49,958 bases of DNA from Patescibacteria group bacterium (GCA_028692765.1 JAQUWT010000009.1:1-49958), one strand, 5' to 3'; numbered from the stretch's first letter, positions 7,981-16,174 are shown. The notes: generated by a model from the letters alone, not told the origin. A program made the numbers and translations.

Positions 7981-9363
7981 ATGTCATACTATTTAATTAG
8001 AATGGGTGAGGGGTCTAAATATATAGAAGAGGGGTGTACAAATAATTTTATTGCGATTGGTTGGAATGAGATATCTAATATAAAAGATCTTGGTTCTACT
8101 GAAGCTATTAAAAATGAATTAAGTAAGACTAGTTACAAATATTCTCCTTCTCAGATAGCAGCGCAAGCTGGTCAATTATCAAGATTTGCTTTAGAAATGG
8201 CAAATGGTGATTTTGTAATTTCACCTAAAGGTGGTGGTAAATATGTTGTTGGTGTTATTGGTGATTATTATTTTGAAAATGATCCACAAGGCATATGTAA
8301 ATATAAACATCGTCGAAAAATAGAGTGGAAAAAAAGTATTCTTAAGGAAGATATGTCTACTAATTTGGCATATGCAATGGGGGCAACTTTAACAATATAT
8401 TCTCTTAATAAATATTCAAAAGAATTGGATTCGTTAATAAGTGGTGATGTCTATACACCGGCAGATAAGCCACAAAGAATTAGGGACTTGGTTAGAGAGG
8501 GGTTATATGAGTTAAATGGAAAAGAATTTGAAGAATTTGTTAGACACTTATTAGAGATTATAGGATTTCAGGCAGAAACAACTCAGTATGTTGGCGATAA
8601 TGGTATAGATGTAAACGGTATTTTAGATGCTGAGGGGTTAGCTAATGTAGTTTTAAGAATACAGGTTAAAAGAGTTAGGGGGTCAATTTCAAATCAACAA
8701 GTATTAGCTCTAAGAGGAACATTAAAACAAGAAGAACATGGTTGTTTTATTACCTTATCATCTTTTACGTCTTCAGCTATCGAAGAAGCTCATTCTATTG
8801 GTAAGGTTCCAATAAAATTAATAGACGGTGAAGATTTATCAGTCATTGTTCTAAAACACTATGAAGAAATTGATGATAGATATAAAGAGATTTTTGGCAT
8901 AAGAAGAAAAAAAGATTTTAATATTGAAGATCAGTTTGAGACTAACACATATCAAGAAGATGAAATTCAAAATAAAGTATTCTTTGACAAAAATAAAAGA
9001 AGTAATTATAAATGGGATACATTGCTTTGTGCAGCTAAAGATGATGGATTTAAAGAAGCTTTTTTAGAAAAGAAATCTTGGTGGGCCGTAAGGTTAAGCT
9101 CCAAAGCGATTCCTTTAATAAAATACATAGCGATGTATCAAGTAGCACCAGTATCTAAGATAACTTATTATGGAAAGGTTTCTGCAATAAAGCCATTTAA
9201 GGAGTCAAACAAATATATTATCTATTTAGAGGGGGAGCCAATAAAACTTAAAAATCCTGTACCACTCGGAAAAAATCGTTATCTTAAACCTCAAGGACCT
9301 AAATATACAGAACTAAATAAAATATTAATATCAAAATCGTTGGATGATTTATTTAATAAATAA
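7981..9363 (+). CDS. Mrr-type restriction endonuclease with N- and C-terminal accessory domains
   Basis: 460 residues from MSYYLIRMGEG; the ATG at 7981 is preferred over an in-frame one inside the preceding gene. Three parts can be seen. Residues 1-155 (YLIRMGEG, FIAIGWNEI, GDFVISPKGGGKYVVGVIG) resemble a PUA/EVE-like reader of modified bases. Residues 165-295 form an Mrr catalytic domain: E184 in FEEFVRHLLE, D210 in GIDV, Q228-V-K230. Residues 345-460 (KKSWWAVRLSS, KYIAMYQVAPVSKITYYGKV, GPKYTELNKI) form a domain often fused to nucleases. Mrr enzymes cut modified DNA (type IV). Next to a methylating system it might attack foreign methylation or act as a second effector; this is inference. Confidence 0.78.
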   Translation: MSYYLIRMGEGSKYIEEGCTNNFIAIGWNEISNIKDLGSTEAIKNELSKTSYKYSPSQIAAQAGQLSRFALEMANGDFVISPKGGGKYVVGVIGDYYFENDPQGICKYKHRRKIEWKKSILKEDMSTNLAYAMGATLTIYSLNKYSKELDSLISGDVYTPADKPQRIRDLVREGLYELNGKEFEEFVRHLLEIIGFQAETTQYVGDNGIDVNGILDAEGLANVVLRIQVKRVRGSISNQQVLALRGTLKQEEHGCFITLSSFTSSAIEEAHSIGKVPIKLIDGEDLSVIVLKHYEEIDDRYKEIFGIRRKKDFNIEDQFETNTYQEDEIQNKVFFDKNKRSNYKWDTLLCAAKDDGFKEAFLEKKSWWAVRLSSKAIPLIKYIAMYQVAPVSKITYYGKVSAIKPFKESNKYIIYLEGEPIKLKNPVPLGKNRYLKPQGPKYTELNKILISKSLDDLFNK

Positions 9364-9369
9364 TTTAAT

Positions 9370-9828
9370 ATGAAATTAATTAAAGGTTTTTGGTACGAGA
9401 TACCACCACATGAAAATTGCTATGAAGTTGCTGTTGTTCGAACAAACAGAACACCTAATTCAGTTTCAGGGGCTGGTTATGAATTAATACAAAGATTTGA
9501 CAACGAAGAGGATGCAAAAGAATGGTTAGATAACCAAGTTGGTTTTATAAAGGAAATTACATCACCTGATCAAGACGGTTTTTCGTTGTTATATGAGGGA
9601 TTAAATTGCCAGGTGATCGTGTCAATAAGCAAAGATGCTGTTGAGACGCTTGAAATACACTCTGAAAATGTAGCGGAGTTGCTTGGGCAAATTAATTTTG
9701 AGCCATTAATAGAATCTTTATTTCCCGATGCTAATTTAGATAAGATTGATATAGATTCTGACGGCGTGAAAATTAAAGGTAAATTAATTTACAACATTGA
9801 TAAATTAAAAGAAATAGTAAAGAGGTAA
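9370..9828 (+). CDS. hypothetical protein, last gene of the defence operon
   Basis: 152 residues, acidic, with no signal or membrane segment. An alpha/beta pattern is visible: FWYEIPPHENCYEVAVVRTNR, a helix (DNEEDAKEWLDNQ), then a beta-rich stretch and two acidic helices. I do not recognise a family. The start is 6 bases after the Mrr-like gene's stop, so it is almost surely co-transcribed. A small acidic partner at the end of a restriction operon could be an inhibitor, immunity factor or structural subunit, but nothing in the sequence decides this. Confidence 0.6.
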   Translation: MKLIKGFWYEIPPHENCYEVAVVRTNRTPNSVSGAGYELIQRFDNEEDAKEWLDNQVGFIKEITSPDQDGFSLLYEGLNCQVIVSISKDAVETLEIHSENVAELLGQINFEPLIESLFPDANLDKIDIDSDGVKIKGKLIYNIDKLKEIVKR

Positions 9829-9888
9829 TTGTTTAACGACATTATTTTGGCTAATAATTTTTTATATCAATTTACCAAATATTCTATC

Positions 9889-9923
9889 AAAAAAGTTTTC
9901 CAACTTTTGCGCTTAGCCACCCA
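9889..9923. repeat. 35-bp imperfect direct repeat, copy 1
   Basis: Matches 10709-10743 at 27 of 35 positions without gaps. Both begin AAAAAAGTTT. On the minus strand the two copies translate to similar peptides, VAKRKSWKTF and VTKNKTWETF, and the differences between them are mostly conservative. Here the minus-strand frame extends from an ATG as a 22-codon ORF. Confidence 0.5.
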
Positions 9924-10009
9924 CTTTTGTTTCATTGTAGCTTTAGCGAGAGCAGGTAGAGGCTCCTAGATTTATAGAATTAAGCATTATTAATTTAATA
10001 GAGCGTTAT

Positions 10010-10696
10010 ATGAACTTAGAAAAGATTTGGAATCATCCTAGCCCACAAGAGATTAAAGATCAAATTAAAAGAGATATAATAGAAAGGGATGAAGAAATGA
10101 TGATGCAAGAATTAGAAAAAGACAGCAACTCAGAAACTGTTGATATATATGAAGATGCTTATTTTAAATTTCAGTCATCAGAAAAAATATTAGAAGACGT
10201 CTCTGAAGAAGAAATATATTTATGGTATTCTCAGGCAATGCAACGTCGAGGTCGCGAACCGCTAGAAATTGAATCATTTTTTAATCATTTTTTTAATGAA
10301 GGTAGTTATCACCCAACTTTTTCCTATGGTGATAAGGAGAAGGGATATCTATTAGGATTTAATAAGTTTGGTGTTTTTACCCCAACTCATTTTGCCCCAA
10401 AAACATTGCGTGGTGGATATGATTTATTTGCTGCGCTTAGTGATAGCAACAACGTTCCTGCAATATTAGCAATTACTGAAGATTTAGCAGACACTTTAAA
10501 AAAAATGCCTAATTGGCATAAATTAGATATTAACAAGGATATTTTATCTTTTTTTAGGGGTGAATTAGTAAAAAAGGAAATTTTTTATAACTCTCATCCA
10601 GAAGTACAAAATTTAATGATAGGCTTGTTGATGGATTATCTGAATGAAGAAGATGACAATTTAGATATTAAAACTATTTTAGATTCTAGTAACTAA
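10010..10696 (+). CDS. hypothetical protein between two repeat copies
   Basis: 228 residues, strongly acidic and soluble. The first 80 residues are helical and highly charged (IKRDIIERDEEMMMQELEKD). A more globular middle follows (FFNEGSYHPTFSYGDKEKGY, NKFGVFTPTHFAPKTLRGGYDLFAAL), and an acidic tail closes it. I recognise no domain. It is flanked by the imperfect 35-bp repeats at 9889 and 10709 and has about 180 bases of non-coding DNA on each side, so it is its own transcription unit, possibly a mobile or gene-cassette-like unit at the island's right edge. Confidence 0.6.
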   Translation: MNLEKIWNHPSPQEIKDQIKRDIIERDEEMMMQELEKDSNSETVDIYEDAYFKFQSSEKILEDVSEEEIYLWYSQAMQRRGREPLEIESFFNHFFNEGSYHPTFSYGDKEKGYLLGFNKFGVFTPTHFAPKTLRGGYDLFAALSDSNNVPAILAITEDLADTLKKMPNWHKLDINKDILSFFRGELVKKEIFYNSHPEVQNLMIGLLMDYLNEEDDNLDIKTILDSSN

Positions 10697-10708
10697 AATT
10701 ATACTCTT

Positions 10709-10743
10709 AAAAAAGTTTCCCAAGTTTTATTCTTGGTCACACA
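10709..10743. repeat. 35-bp imperfect direct repeat, copy 2
   Basis: Second copy of the repeat at 9889-9923 in the same orientation, lying just after the stop of the 10010-10696 gene. The minus-strand reading VTKNKTWETFL ends at a TAA after two more codons. Confidence 0.5.
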
Positions 10744-10756
10744 TAAAGGTATGGTA

Positions 10757-10790
10757 TAAAAATAACTCTAATATTAGGGTTATTTTTATT
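10757..10790 (+). terminator. intrinsic terminator
   Basis: AATAACTCTAA pairs with TTAGGGTTATT across a short AT loop and is followed by TTTATTTT. It ends the gene at 10010-10696 and marks the right border of the A+T-rich island. Confidence 0.65.
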
Positions 10791-10879
10791 TTGGCTTTAT
10801 TACATTTGTCATAATTGTAAAATAATTTTATTTACTATTTCCCATCCATAGTATAAAATTAATATATAAATATCGATTT

Positions 10880-11719
10880 ATGCCTATTCAAAGCAATAAA
10901 TATCCATTAAACCCAGAAGAGGATTTATTTGTTATTCATTCCGGCGATAAACCTCTTAGCCCGGAGGAGGTGGATGATTTAGAGGGTCCGATAGACGAAG
11001 AAGAGCCGCTGGAATTGCCGGATGTTTTTAAGACCGCTGATGTCTTAAAAAAACAGGGATTAGAATTGTTGGGAGACAGAGAGCCTTGCAGCGGCGGTAT
11101 CTTTGGACCTATTTTTAAACTCAAGGTTAAAAATATTGAAAGCGGAGAAGAGTTTTTTCTTTTGGAGAGAACTTTTACCGAAGTTGAAGATATTGAGAGG
11201 CGTTTTTGCATATTAGAGACCGGTGGTTTGCCCAGTAATCCGGATTCAGAGCCACGTTATGAGATTATTAATAAGGCCGACAATCATCAGAATAAACTGG
11301 TGATAGATTATCTCTATAATGAAGAGCATGCTTTGCGCGATTTACAGGGTATTAAAGGAATACCTAAATTTTTTGGAGCAGTTTATGACGATTTAAAAGG
11401 CTCGATTTTAATGGAGTATATTGATGGTCCAGATTTAGGCATGATATTAATGCAAAATGAGTCGGAGCGGCCGAATTTGGACATTTTAGAAACTTTAGAA
11501 AAAGTTAAAAGTGTTTATACGACAGCGGCTGAACGGGGTTTTATTAATAACAGTCCGGTGGGCGGCACCGTCATGCTTGATGGTAAATATAATCCTTATT
11601 TAGCTGACTGGTATTTATATTCCCAGGGTAGAATAGACGCGGATGGGCCTGTGCGGGATAAATATTTACAGGGCTTAAAAGATATTGAGGACTTGAAGAA
11701 GAGTTTAATCTCTTTATAA
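10880..11719 (+). CDS. protein-kinase-fold protein lacking the catalytic Asp (putative pseudokinase)
   Basis: 279 residues. An acidic, proline-rich N-terminus (1-50) precedes what looks like a kinase fold: glycine loop CSGGIFGPIFKLKV (70-83), an alpha-C-like NEEHALRDL (147-155), hinge ILMEYIDGPDLG (176-187), catalytic-loop position GFINNSPVGGTVML (220-233), and LADW (241-244) where kinases have DFG. The HRD aspartate appears replaced by Asn, and the N-lobe lysine is not clear (FFLLERTF). I infer a degenerate kinase or a small-molecule-kinase relative. Family not identified. It stands alone, closed by the terminator at 11733, and its base composition is that of the core genome. Confidence 0.6.
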   Translation: MPIQSNKYPLNPEEDLFVIHSGDKPLSPEEVDDLEGPIDEEEPLELPDVFKTADVLKKQGLELLGDREPCSGGIFGPIFKLKVKNIESGEEFFLLERTFTEVEDIERRFCILETGGLPSNPDSEPRYEIINKADNHQNKLVIDYLYNEEHALRDLQGIKGIPKFFGAVYDDLKGSILMEYIDGPDLGMILMQNESERPNLDILETLEKVKSVYTTAAERGFINNSPVGGTVMLDGKYNPYLADWYLYSQGRIDADGPVRDKYLQGLKDIEDLKKSLISL

Positions 11720-11732
11720 TTATTATTTATTT

Positions 11733-11763
11733 AAAAAACCCGGTAGCAGTGCTATCGGGTTTT
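11733..11763. terminator. bidirectional terminator between convergent genes
   Basis: AACCCGGTAGCA pairs with TGCTATCGGGTT (one mismatch) around a single base, with A's on the left and T's on the right. It serves both the 10880 gene and plsC, whose stop codon lies in the T run. Confidence 0.8.
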
Positions 11764-12424
11764 ATAGTATTTTAATTTCATCTTGAATTTTTTGGCGGAC
11801 ATCACCAATATCCATGGAATCAAACTGTATAGCCGGTCCGATTTTAATGAAGATTTTTTGTCCACCTTTGATTCGGCCCCAATTAAAGCCGACCTCAATC
11901 GGCATCACCTTTTCCATTCCGGAGATTTTTATCGGAATGGTTGTTGGTTGCAGGTCAATCACCAGTTTGGCGGGCCCGTATTTACAAGGACCGATTTCGC
12001 CGTTACGGCTGCGCGTGCCCTCAAAGAAAAGCAGCAAGTTGCCATTTTTCAAAATATTTTTAAATTTTTCAATATCTTGATTGGCTAATTTTATATTGCT
12101 TTGTCTATGGGCGGGGATTGTTTTTAAAAAGTAGCAGAATATTCTTCTACTGGGTTTTTTAAAAAAGTTTTCCCAAGCGGCAGCATTCCAGGGAATTTGG
12201 CGGTAACGCCGAAAAATATCCCAGGGCTTAAATAGAGCGTAACCGATTAACATTGAATCAATTAGGCTCTGGTGGTTTGAAAGAAAAAGCATTCCCGTTT
12301 CTCTAGGGATGTTTTTCCTTCCAATAATGGTGGTTTTGTTTTTTATTTTAAATAACCACCAGCTGATGCTCCAAAAAAGCAGGAGCATCAGTCCGCTGAC
12401 TAAGTTTTTAATGAGCTTTTTCAT
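11762..12424 (-). CDS. plsC: 1-acyl-sn-glycerol-3-phosphate acyltransferase family protein
   Basis: 220 residues. An N-terminal hydrophobic segment (about 8-25) places it on the inner face of the membrane. The acyltransferase motifs are in order: NHQSLID (H51, D56; motif I HxxxxD), a basic stretch at 97-112, FFEGTRSR (133-140; motif III), and PIKISG (motif IV). PlsC moves an acyl chain onto position 2 of lysophosphatidate to form phosphatidate. Many CPR genomes lack full phospholipid synthesis, so it may instead remodel scavenged lysolipids (inference). The length is normal for the family. Confidence 0.88.
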   Translation of the reverse strand: MKKLIKNLVSGLMLLLFWSISWWLFKIKNKTTIIGRKNIPRETGMLFLSNHQSLIDSMLIGYALFKPWDIFRRYRQIPWNAAAWENFFKKPSRRIFCYFLKTIPAHRQSNIKLANQDIEKFKNILKNGNLLLFFEGTRSRNGEIGPCKYGPAKLVIDLQPTTIPIKISGMEKVMPIEVGFNWGRIKGGQKIFIKIGPAIQFDSMDIGDVRQKIQDEIKIL

Positions 12425-12502
12425 TCCTGATTTTTTTTGGGTTAATATTTATAAGTCTAGAGCCTAATAGTTTTTTTTGCAAATTAGCCGTCATTATTCA
12501 TT

Positions 12503-12530
12503 TTGCCAGATTTTAGTCTGATGTTATAAT
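12503..12530 (+). promoter_or_regulatory. promoter of the yibE/F operon
   Basis: TTGCCA (12503-12508), 16 bases, TATAAT (12525-12530), with an extended -10 TGT just upstream. Start of transcription is expected near 12537, about 20 nt before the ATG at 12559. Confidence 0.65.
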
Positions 12531-12558
12531 TATTCATATATTCAAACAATCTAAATTT

Positions 12559-13671
12559 ATGAAAATCAGCAAGTTAATTTATATTTTTATAATCATTGGC
12601 CTCTTGTTTGCGGGGCAAGTTTTTGCGGCCTCTTCTCCGACTACGGTTAAGGCAAGAGTGGGCAAGATTTTAGAATCCCAATCTTTATATCGGGAAAATG
12701 GAGACGAAATCATTCAGCAGAATGTTGAATTAATCGGACTAAACGATGATTATAAGGGAAAAAGTTTAGTTTATCAGGGTATTGGCGACCTTGATGTTGT
12801 AGCTAATCGGATTTATAAGGTCGGTGATATTGTTTTTGTAAGCGTTGACTATGACAGTGATGGCAACCAGGTTGTTTATATCACCGATTATGTCCGCAGC
12901 CGCGGTTTATTGTGGTTATTGGCTCTTTTCGTGGCCGTGGTTTTATTGATTGGCGGAAAAATTGGCTGGCGCTCAATTTTGGCTTTGTTTTTAAGCTTTT
13001 TTCTGATAATGAAATTTTTAGCGCCTCTGATTTTAAAAGGAGATAATCCAATATTAATCGGTTCGGTTTCCGCTTTCATTATTCTTTTACTGCTTGTTTA
13101 TATTACCGACGGTTTTAACCGTAAAGCCCATATTGCCGTGCTGAGTATTTTTTCAGCTTTAGTCATTACCATTGTCCTGTCTTGGTTTTTTGTCGGTCTT
13201 ACTAATTTGAGCGGCACTTCCAGCGAAGAAACGGTTTTTTTGATTAGCGATAGTATTGCTACGATTGATTTCCGTGGTTTATTATTGGCGGCGATTATTA
13301 TCGGCGCTTTAGGGGTCTTGGACGATATTGCGATTGGTCAGGTTGAGGCGGTAGAACAATTAATAATAAATAATCCTAATCAAAGTCGCAGGCGTTTATT
13401 TTTTTCTGCCATGAAGATAGGCAGAGCGCATCTTGGGGCTATTATTAATACTCTGTTTTTGGCTTATGTCGGCGCTTCCCTGCCGTTGGTGCTATTATTT
13501 AGCCTGAAGCATGAGCCGTTCTTGTCTTTTGCCCAGGTGGTTAATAACGAGGAGGTGGCCACTGAAATCGTTCGTTCCCTCGTGGGGGTTATTGGTCTTT
13601 GCTTAACTATGCCGATTGCTACCACCTTGTCTATTTGGCTATTATTTACTAAAAAAGAATCAAAACAGTAA
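12559..13671 (+). CDS. YibE/F family multi-pass membrane protein
   Basis: 370 residues. A cleavable signal peptide (KLIYIFIIIGLLFAGQVFAA, cut near residue 24) leads to an extracytoplasmic beta-rich domain (25-115), then about eight membrane helices (115-370). The conserved family signature GALGVLDDIAIGQ (about 253-265) and GRAHLGAIINTL, with SFFLIMKFLAPLILKG, identify YibE/F. Function is not known for any well-studied member; transport or envelope roles have been suggested. It heads a plus-strand set with the two following genes. Confidence 0.88.
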   Translation: MKISKLIYIFIIIGLLFAGQVFAASSPTTVKARVGKILESQSLYRENGDEIIQQNVELIGLNDDYKGKSLVYQGIGDLDVVANRIYKVGDIVFVSVDYDSDGNQVVYITDYVRSRGLLWLLALFVAVVLLIGGKIGWRSILALFLSFFLIMKFLAPLILKGDNPILIGSVSAFIILLLLVYITDGFNRKAHIAVLSIFSALVITIVLSWFFVGLTNLSGTSSEETVFLISDSIATIDFRGLLLAAIIIGALGVLDDIAIGQVEAVEQLIINNPNQSRRRLFFSAMKIGRAHLGAIINTLFLAYVGASLPLVLLFSLKHEPFLSFAQVVNNEEVATEIVRSLVGVIGLCLTMPIATTLSIWLLFTKKESKQ

Positions 13672-13688
13672 CAATTATTTTGATAAAA

Positions 13689-13717
13689 TTTACCATTTTG
13701 GGCAAAAAAGCTATAAT
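13689..13717 (+). promoter_or_regulatory. possible promoter of the 13744 gene
   Basis: TTTACC (13689-13694), 17 bases, TATAAT (13712-13717). The -35 is weak. A start near 13724 would leave a leader of about 20 nt. Confidence 0.4.
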
Positions 13718-13743
13718 AAAATTAGGAGAGATAAGTTTAAATT

Positions 13744-14466
13744 ATGCAGCACGTTTTTAGGTGGAGAAAAATATTTTTTAGTCTTTTGGCCCTTAATTTT
13801 ATTTTAAGCGCCTTTATCCCCTTCTTGATTAAATCCGATTTTCTGGGATTGCCGGAAGAAAGCGTCGAGGTGCTTATCATCGCCCTCCTTTTGATTTTGG
13901 CTTATATAGTTAATTTTTTATATCTACGCGAGGTGGGCCGCTTGAGGCGGTATCAGGTAAATTTAGAAGATCGTTTGCAGGATACATTTAAATATATTGG
14001 TTCCGTTAATCTGCAGATGGAAGAAATGCGTCAAGCTTTTGCTAATTTTAAAAAGTATCCGGAAAGCAAAAAAGACATAAGAACGGTTTTTGTATATTTT
14101 TCAGAAAAAATATTAAGCATCGTTAATGCTGATTGGGTTGTTTTGCGGATTATCGATTTAAAAACGGGGCGAACCATTCGGGACGACACCTTTACCCGTA
14201 ATAATCAAAAGATTAATCACATTAAATTTGATAATCAAGAAATATTATCCGGTCAATGCAATTTAGAGCAATGTACGGTGGTAAAATCCGATCAGGAAAA
14301 TCTTAATATTAAAGCCTGTTGCATCTTACCAAGCAAGTTGAAAAGCCGCGACCAGGAATTTTTTGTCCGTTCTATGATTAATCAATTGGAAATGATGTTT
14401 ATTGTTTTTTCGTCTCTGAGTAATCGCAAGGTTATCAGTCCTAAAAATCGGACTAAAACTAAATAA
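13744..14466 (+). CDS. membrane-anchored protein with coiled coil and GAF-like C-terminal domain
   Basis: 240 residues. Two membrane helices (about 10-30 and 43-60) form a hairpin, followed by a coiled-coil stretch (65-100, LREVGRLRRYQVNLEDRLQDT). The cytoplasmic part from about 115 (ADWVVLRIIDLKTGRTIRDD, then cysteine pair KACCILPSKL) has the strand-helix order of a GAF sensor domain. A signalling or sensing role is inferred; no output domain is present. It follows yibE/F by 72 bases and precedes a DUF4342-like gene by 16. Confidence 0.6.
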   Translation: MQHVFRWRKIFFSLLALNFILSAFIPFLIKSDFLGLPEESVEVLIIALLLILAYIVNFLYLREVGRLRRYQVNLEDRLQDTFKYIGSVNLQMEEMRQAFANFKKYPESKKDIRTVFVYFSEKILSIVNADWVVLRIIDLKTGRTIRDDTFTRNNQKINHIKFDNQEILSGQCNLEQCTVVKSDQENLNIKACCILPSKLKSRDQEFFVRSMINQLEMMFIVFSSLSNRKVISPKNRTKTK

Positions 14467-14482
14467 CTTAATTTTTATTTTT

Positions 14483-14752
14483 ATGGCTAGCACTAAGAAC
14501 AAAAATTCTAAAACAGAATCAAAATTTGAAGAGTTTAAGCTCACCGGTCATGAGTTGGTTAAAAAGATAAGGGAGCTTATTAAGGCGGGTAACATCAGGC
14601 GTATTATTATCAAGAATGAAAAAGGAAAAGTGATGATGGAAATACCGGTTACGGTAGCCGTCGTTGGTACGGTTTTTGCTCCCGTTTTGGCGGCCGTCGG
14701 CGCTTTAGCGGCTTTATTGAATAAATGCAGTATCGTTGTAGAAAAGAAATAA
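14483..14752 (+). CDS. DUF4342-like small membrane-associated protein
   Basis: 89 residues. The family pattern is clear: FKLTGHELVKKIRELIKAGN, then RRIIIKNEKGKVMMEIPVTV, then a glycine/alanine-rich hydrophobic segment (VFAPVLAAVGALAALL, about 63-80) and a charged end. DUF4342 proteins have no known activity; an amphipathic helix and one membrane segment are typical. The ATG lies 16 bases after the previous gene, and a strong terminator follows, so it ends the transcription unit. Confidence 0.8.
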   Translation: MASTKNKNSKTESKFEEFKLTGHELVKKIRELIKAGNIRRIIIKNEKGKVMMEIPVTVAVVGTVFAPVLAAVGALAALLNKCSIVVEKK

Positions 14753-14761
14753 GCTATCAAT

Positions 14762-14792
14762 AAAAAAAGACCTCGATAACGAGGTCTTTTTT
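14762..14792. terminator. bidirectional terminator between convergent genes
   Basis: AAAGACCTCG pairs perfectly with CGAGGTCTTT around a 4-base loop, with A7 on the left and T6 on the right. It separates the DUF4342-like gene from the minus-strand phosphomannomutase gene. Confidence 0.85.
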
Positions 14793-14803
14793 GTTGGTTA
14801 ACA

Positions 14804-16171
14804 TTAACAAGTTTCAATCAAGCGAAGAATTTCGTCTCTCCTTTTTTCCATTACCGTTTTTTCTTTCGCTTCCAAGTTTAGCCTGACTTTGTCTTCCGTA
14901 TTAGAGCCCCTGACGTTGAACCAAAAATCAGGATAAGTTACGCTCACTCCGTCCAGGAGGCTGATTTCGCCGTCAGCGTAGTTTTTTTGAATAGTGTTAA
15001 ATACTGATTCTTTATTTTTAACATTGCGATTAATTTCCCCGGAGTGAAAATAGCGGCGATATGGCTGAATAAAATCGGCGCTGCTTAAATTGCTTTGCGA
15101 AAATAGGGCGAGCATCTTACCAATCATTATCATCGGCATTTCAAAGCAGCCGATTTCAAGATTCAGAAAAAAGTGGCCGGAGGATTCACCGGCGAAATAA
15201 GCATTTTCAGCCAGCATTTTTTCTTTTATCAAAGAATGCCCGACACGAGTGGGTATGGGAATTCCGCCCGCTTCTTCAATCAAGTCAACCGTAATTTTAC
15301 CGGGTCTGACATCATAGCAAATTTTGCTACCTGGCTTATCTTTCAAAAATATTTGTGCTAGCAGGCCCCTGATAATGGCCGGGTCAATCAGTTCTCCGCG
15401 ATTATCAACAAAGAAAACGCGGTCGCCGTCGCCATCAGTAGCAATGCCCAAATCAGCTCCCCGTTTGATAATCGTTTCTTTTAGCTCATTTAAATTTTCT
15501 TCTTTAAGCGGGTCGGCTTCATGCGCCGGGAAAGTACCGTCAAGCTGAAAATTTAGCTTTTCCAGATTGATTGGTAATTTTTCCGACAAGAGCTCTAAAT
15601 ATTGGGCGCCCATACCATTAGCCGCATCCGCTATTATCTTTAGGGGCTTAATCGCCGGAATGTCGATAAATTTTAAGTCGTGTTTCAATTGAGATTTATC
15701 CGCGTCGGCCAATTGCTTGGCAATGACTTTTTCTGCGGGCATTATTGCTTGGCCGATATTATCTTTAAGCCAATTGATACCGCTGTCGCCGCTAACGGGA
15801 CGGCTTTTTGTCCTGACCATCTTGAAGCCGTTCCATTCCTTGGGATTATGGGACGCGGAAATCATAATGCCGCCATCTGCGTTTTGGTCGGAGACGTTAA
15901 AATAAAAAGCAGGCGTGGAAATGAGGCCGGCATCTATTACATCCGCTCCCGCTGAAGCTAGTCCGGCGATTAGGCTGTCATTTAAAGCGGGCGAGCTTAA
16001 GCGCATATCTCTGGCTACTAAAATTTTTATAGGACGACTTGAGCTACAATCTCCGTCCAGTTGCCTCAAAGAGACAAAAGCCCTGCCTAGATTATAGGCA
16101 AAATCAAAATCAAAATCTTGGCCGAAAATGCCTCTAATATCATAAGCTTTAAAGATTTCTGGATTAAACAT
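14804..16171 (-). CDS. manB: phosphomannomutase/phosphoglucomutase
   Basis: 455 residues, the usual length for the alpha-D-phosphohexomutase family. All four signatures are present: ISASHNPKEWNG with the phosphoserine (S107), the metal loop DGDGDR (246-251), the sugar-binding GESSGHFF (about 328-335), and a C-terminal phosphate-binding region VRGSNTEDKVRLN. It interconverts 6-phospho and 1-phospho mannose or glucose in the cytoplasm, feeding nucleotide sugars for surface glycans. It starts 3 bases after the bactofilin-like gene ends, so both form one operon. Specificity (man versus glc) cannot be told from these motifs. Confidence 0.92.
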   Translation of the reverse strand: MFNPEIFKAYDIRGIFGQDFDFDFAYNLGRAFVSLRQLDGDCSSSRPIKILVARDMRLSSPALNDSLIAGLASAGADVIDAGLISTPAFYFNVSDQNADGGIMISASHNPKEWNGFKMVRTKSRPVSGDSGINWLKDNIGQAIMPAEKVIAKQLADADKSQLKHDLKFIDIPAIKPLKIIADAANGMGAQYLELLSEKLPINLEKLNFQLDGTFPAHEADPLKEENLNELKETIIKRGADLGIATDGDGDRVFFVDNRGELIDPAIIRGLLAQIFLKDKPGSKICYDVRPGKITVDLIEEAGGIPIPTRVGHSLIKEKMLAENAYFAGESSGHFFLNLEIGCFEMPMIMIGKMLALFSQSNLSSADFIQPYRRYFHSGEINRNVKNKESVFNTIQKNYADGEISLLDGVSVTYPDFWFNVRGSNTEDKVRLNLEAKEKTVMEKRRDEILRLIETC

Positions 16172-16174
16172 ATA

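Noticed and set aside
9889-9923. Attachment sites (attL/attR) of an integrated element.
   Set aside because: Only 27 of 35 bases match and no integrase is present, so repeat decay of a translated sequence explains it equally well.
10936-11211. 91-codon minus-strand frame inside the kinase-fold gene.
   Set aside because: Serine- and lysine-rich shadow of the real gene, with no independent support.
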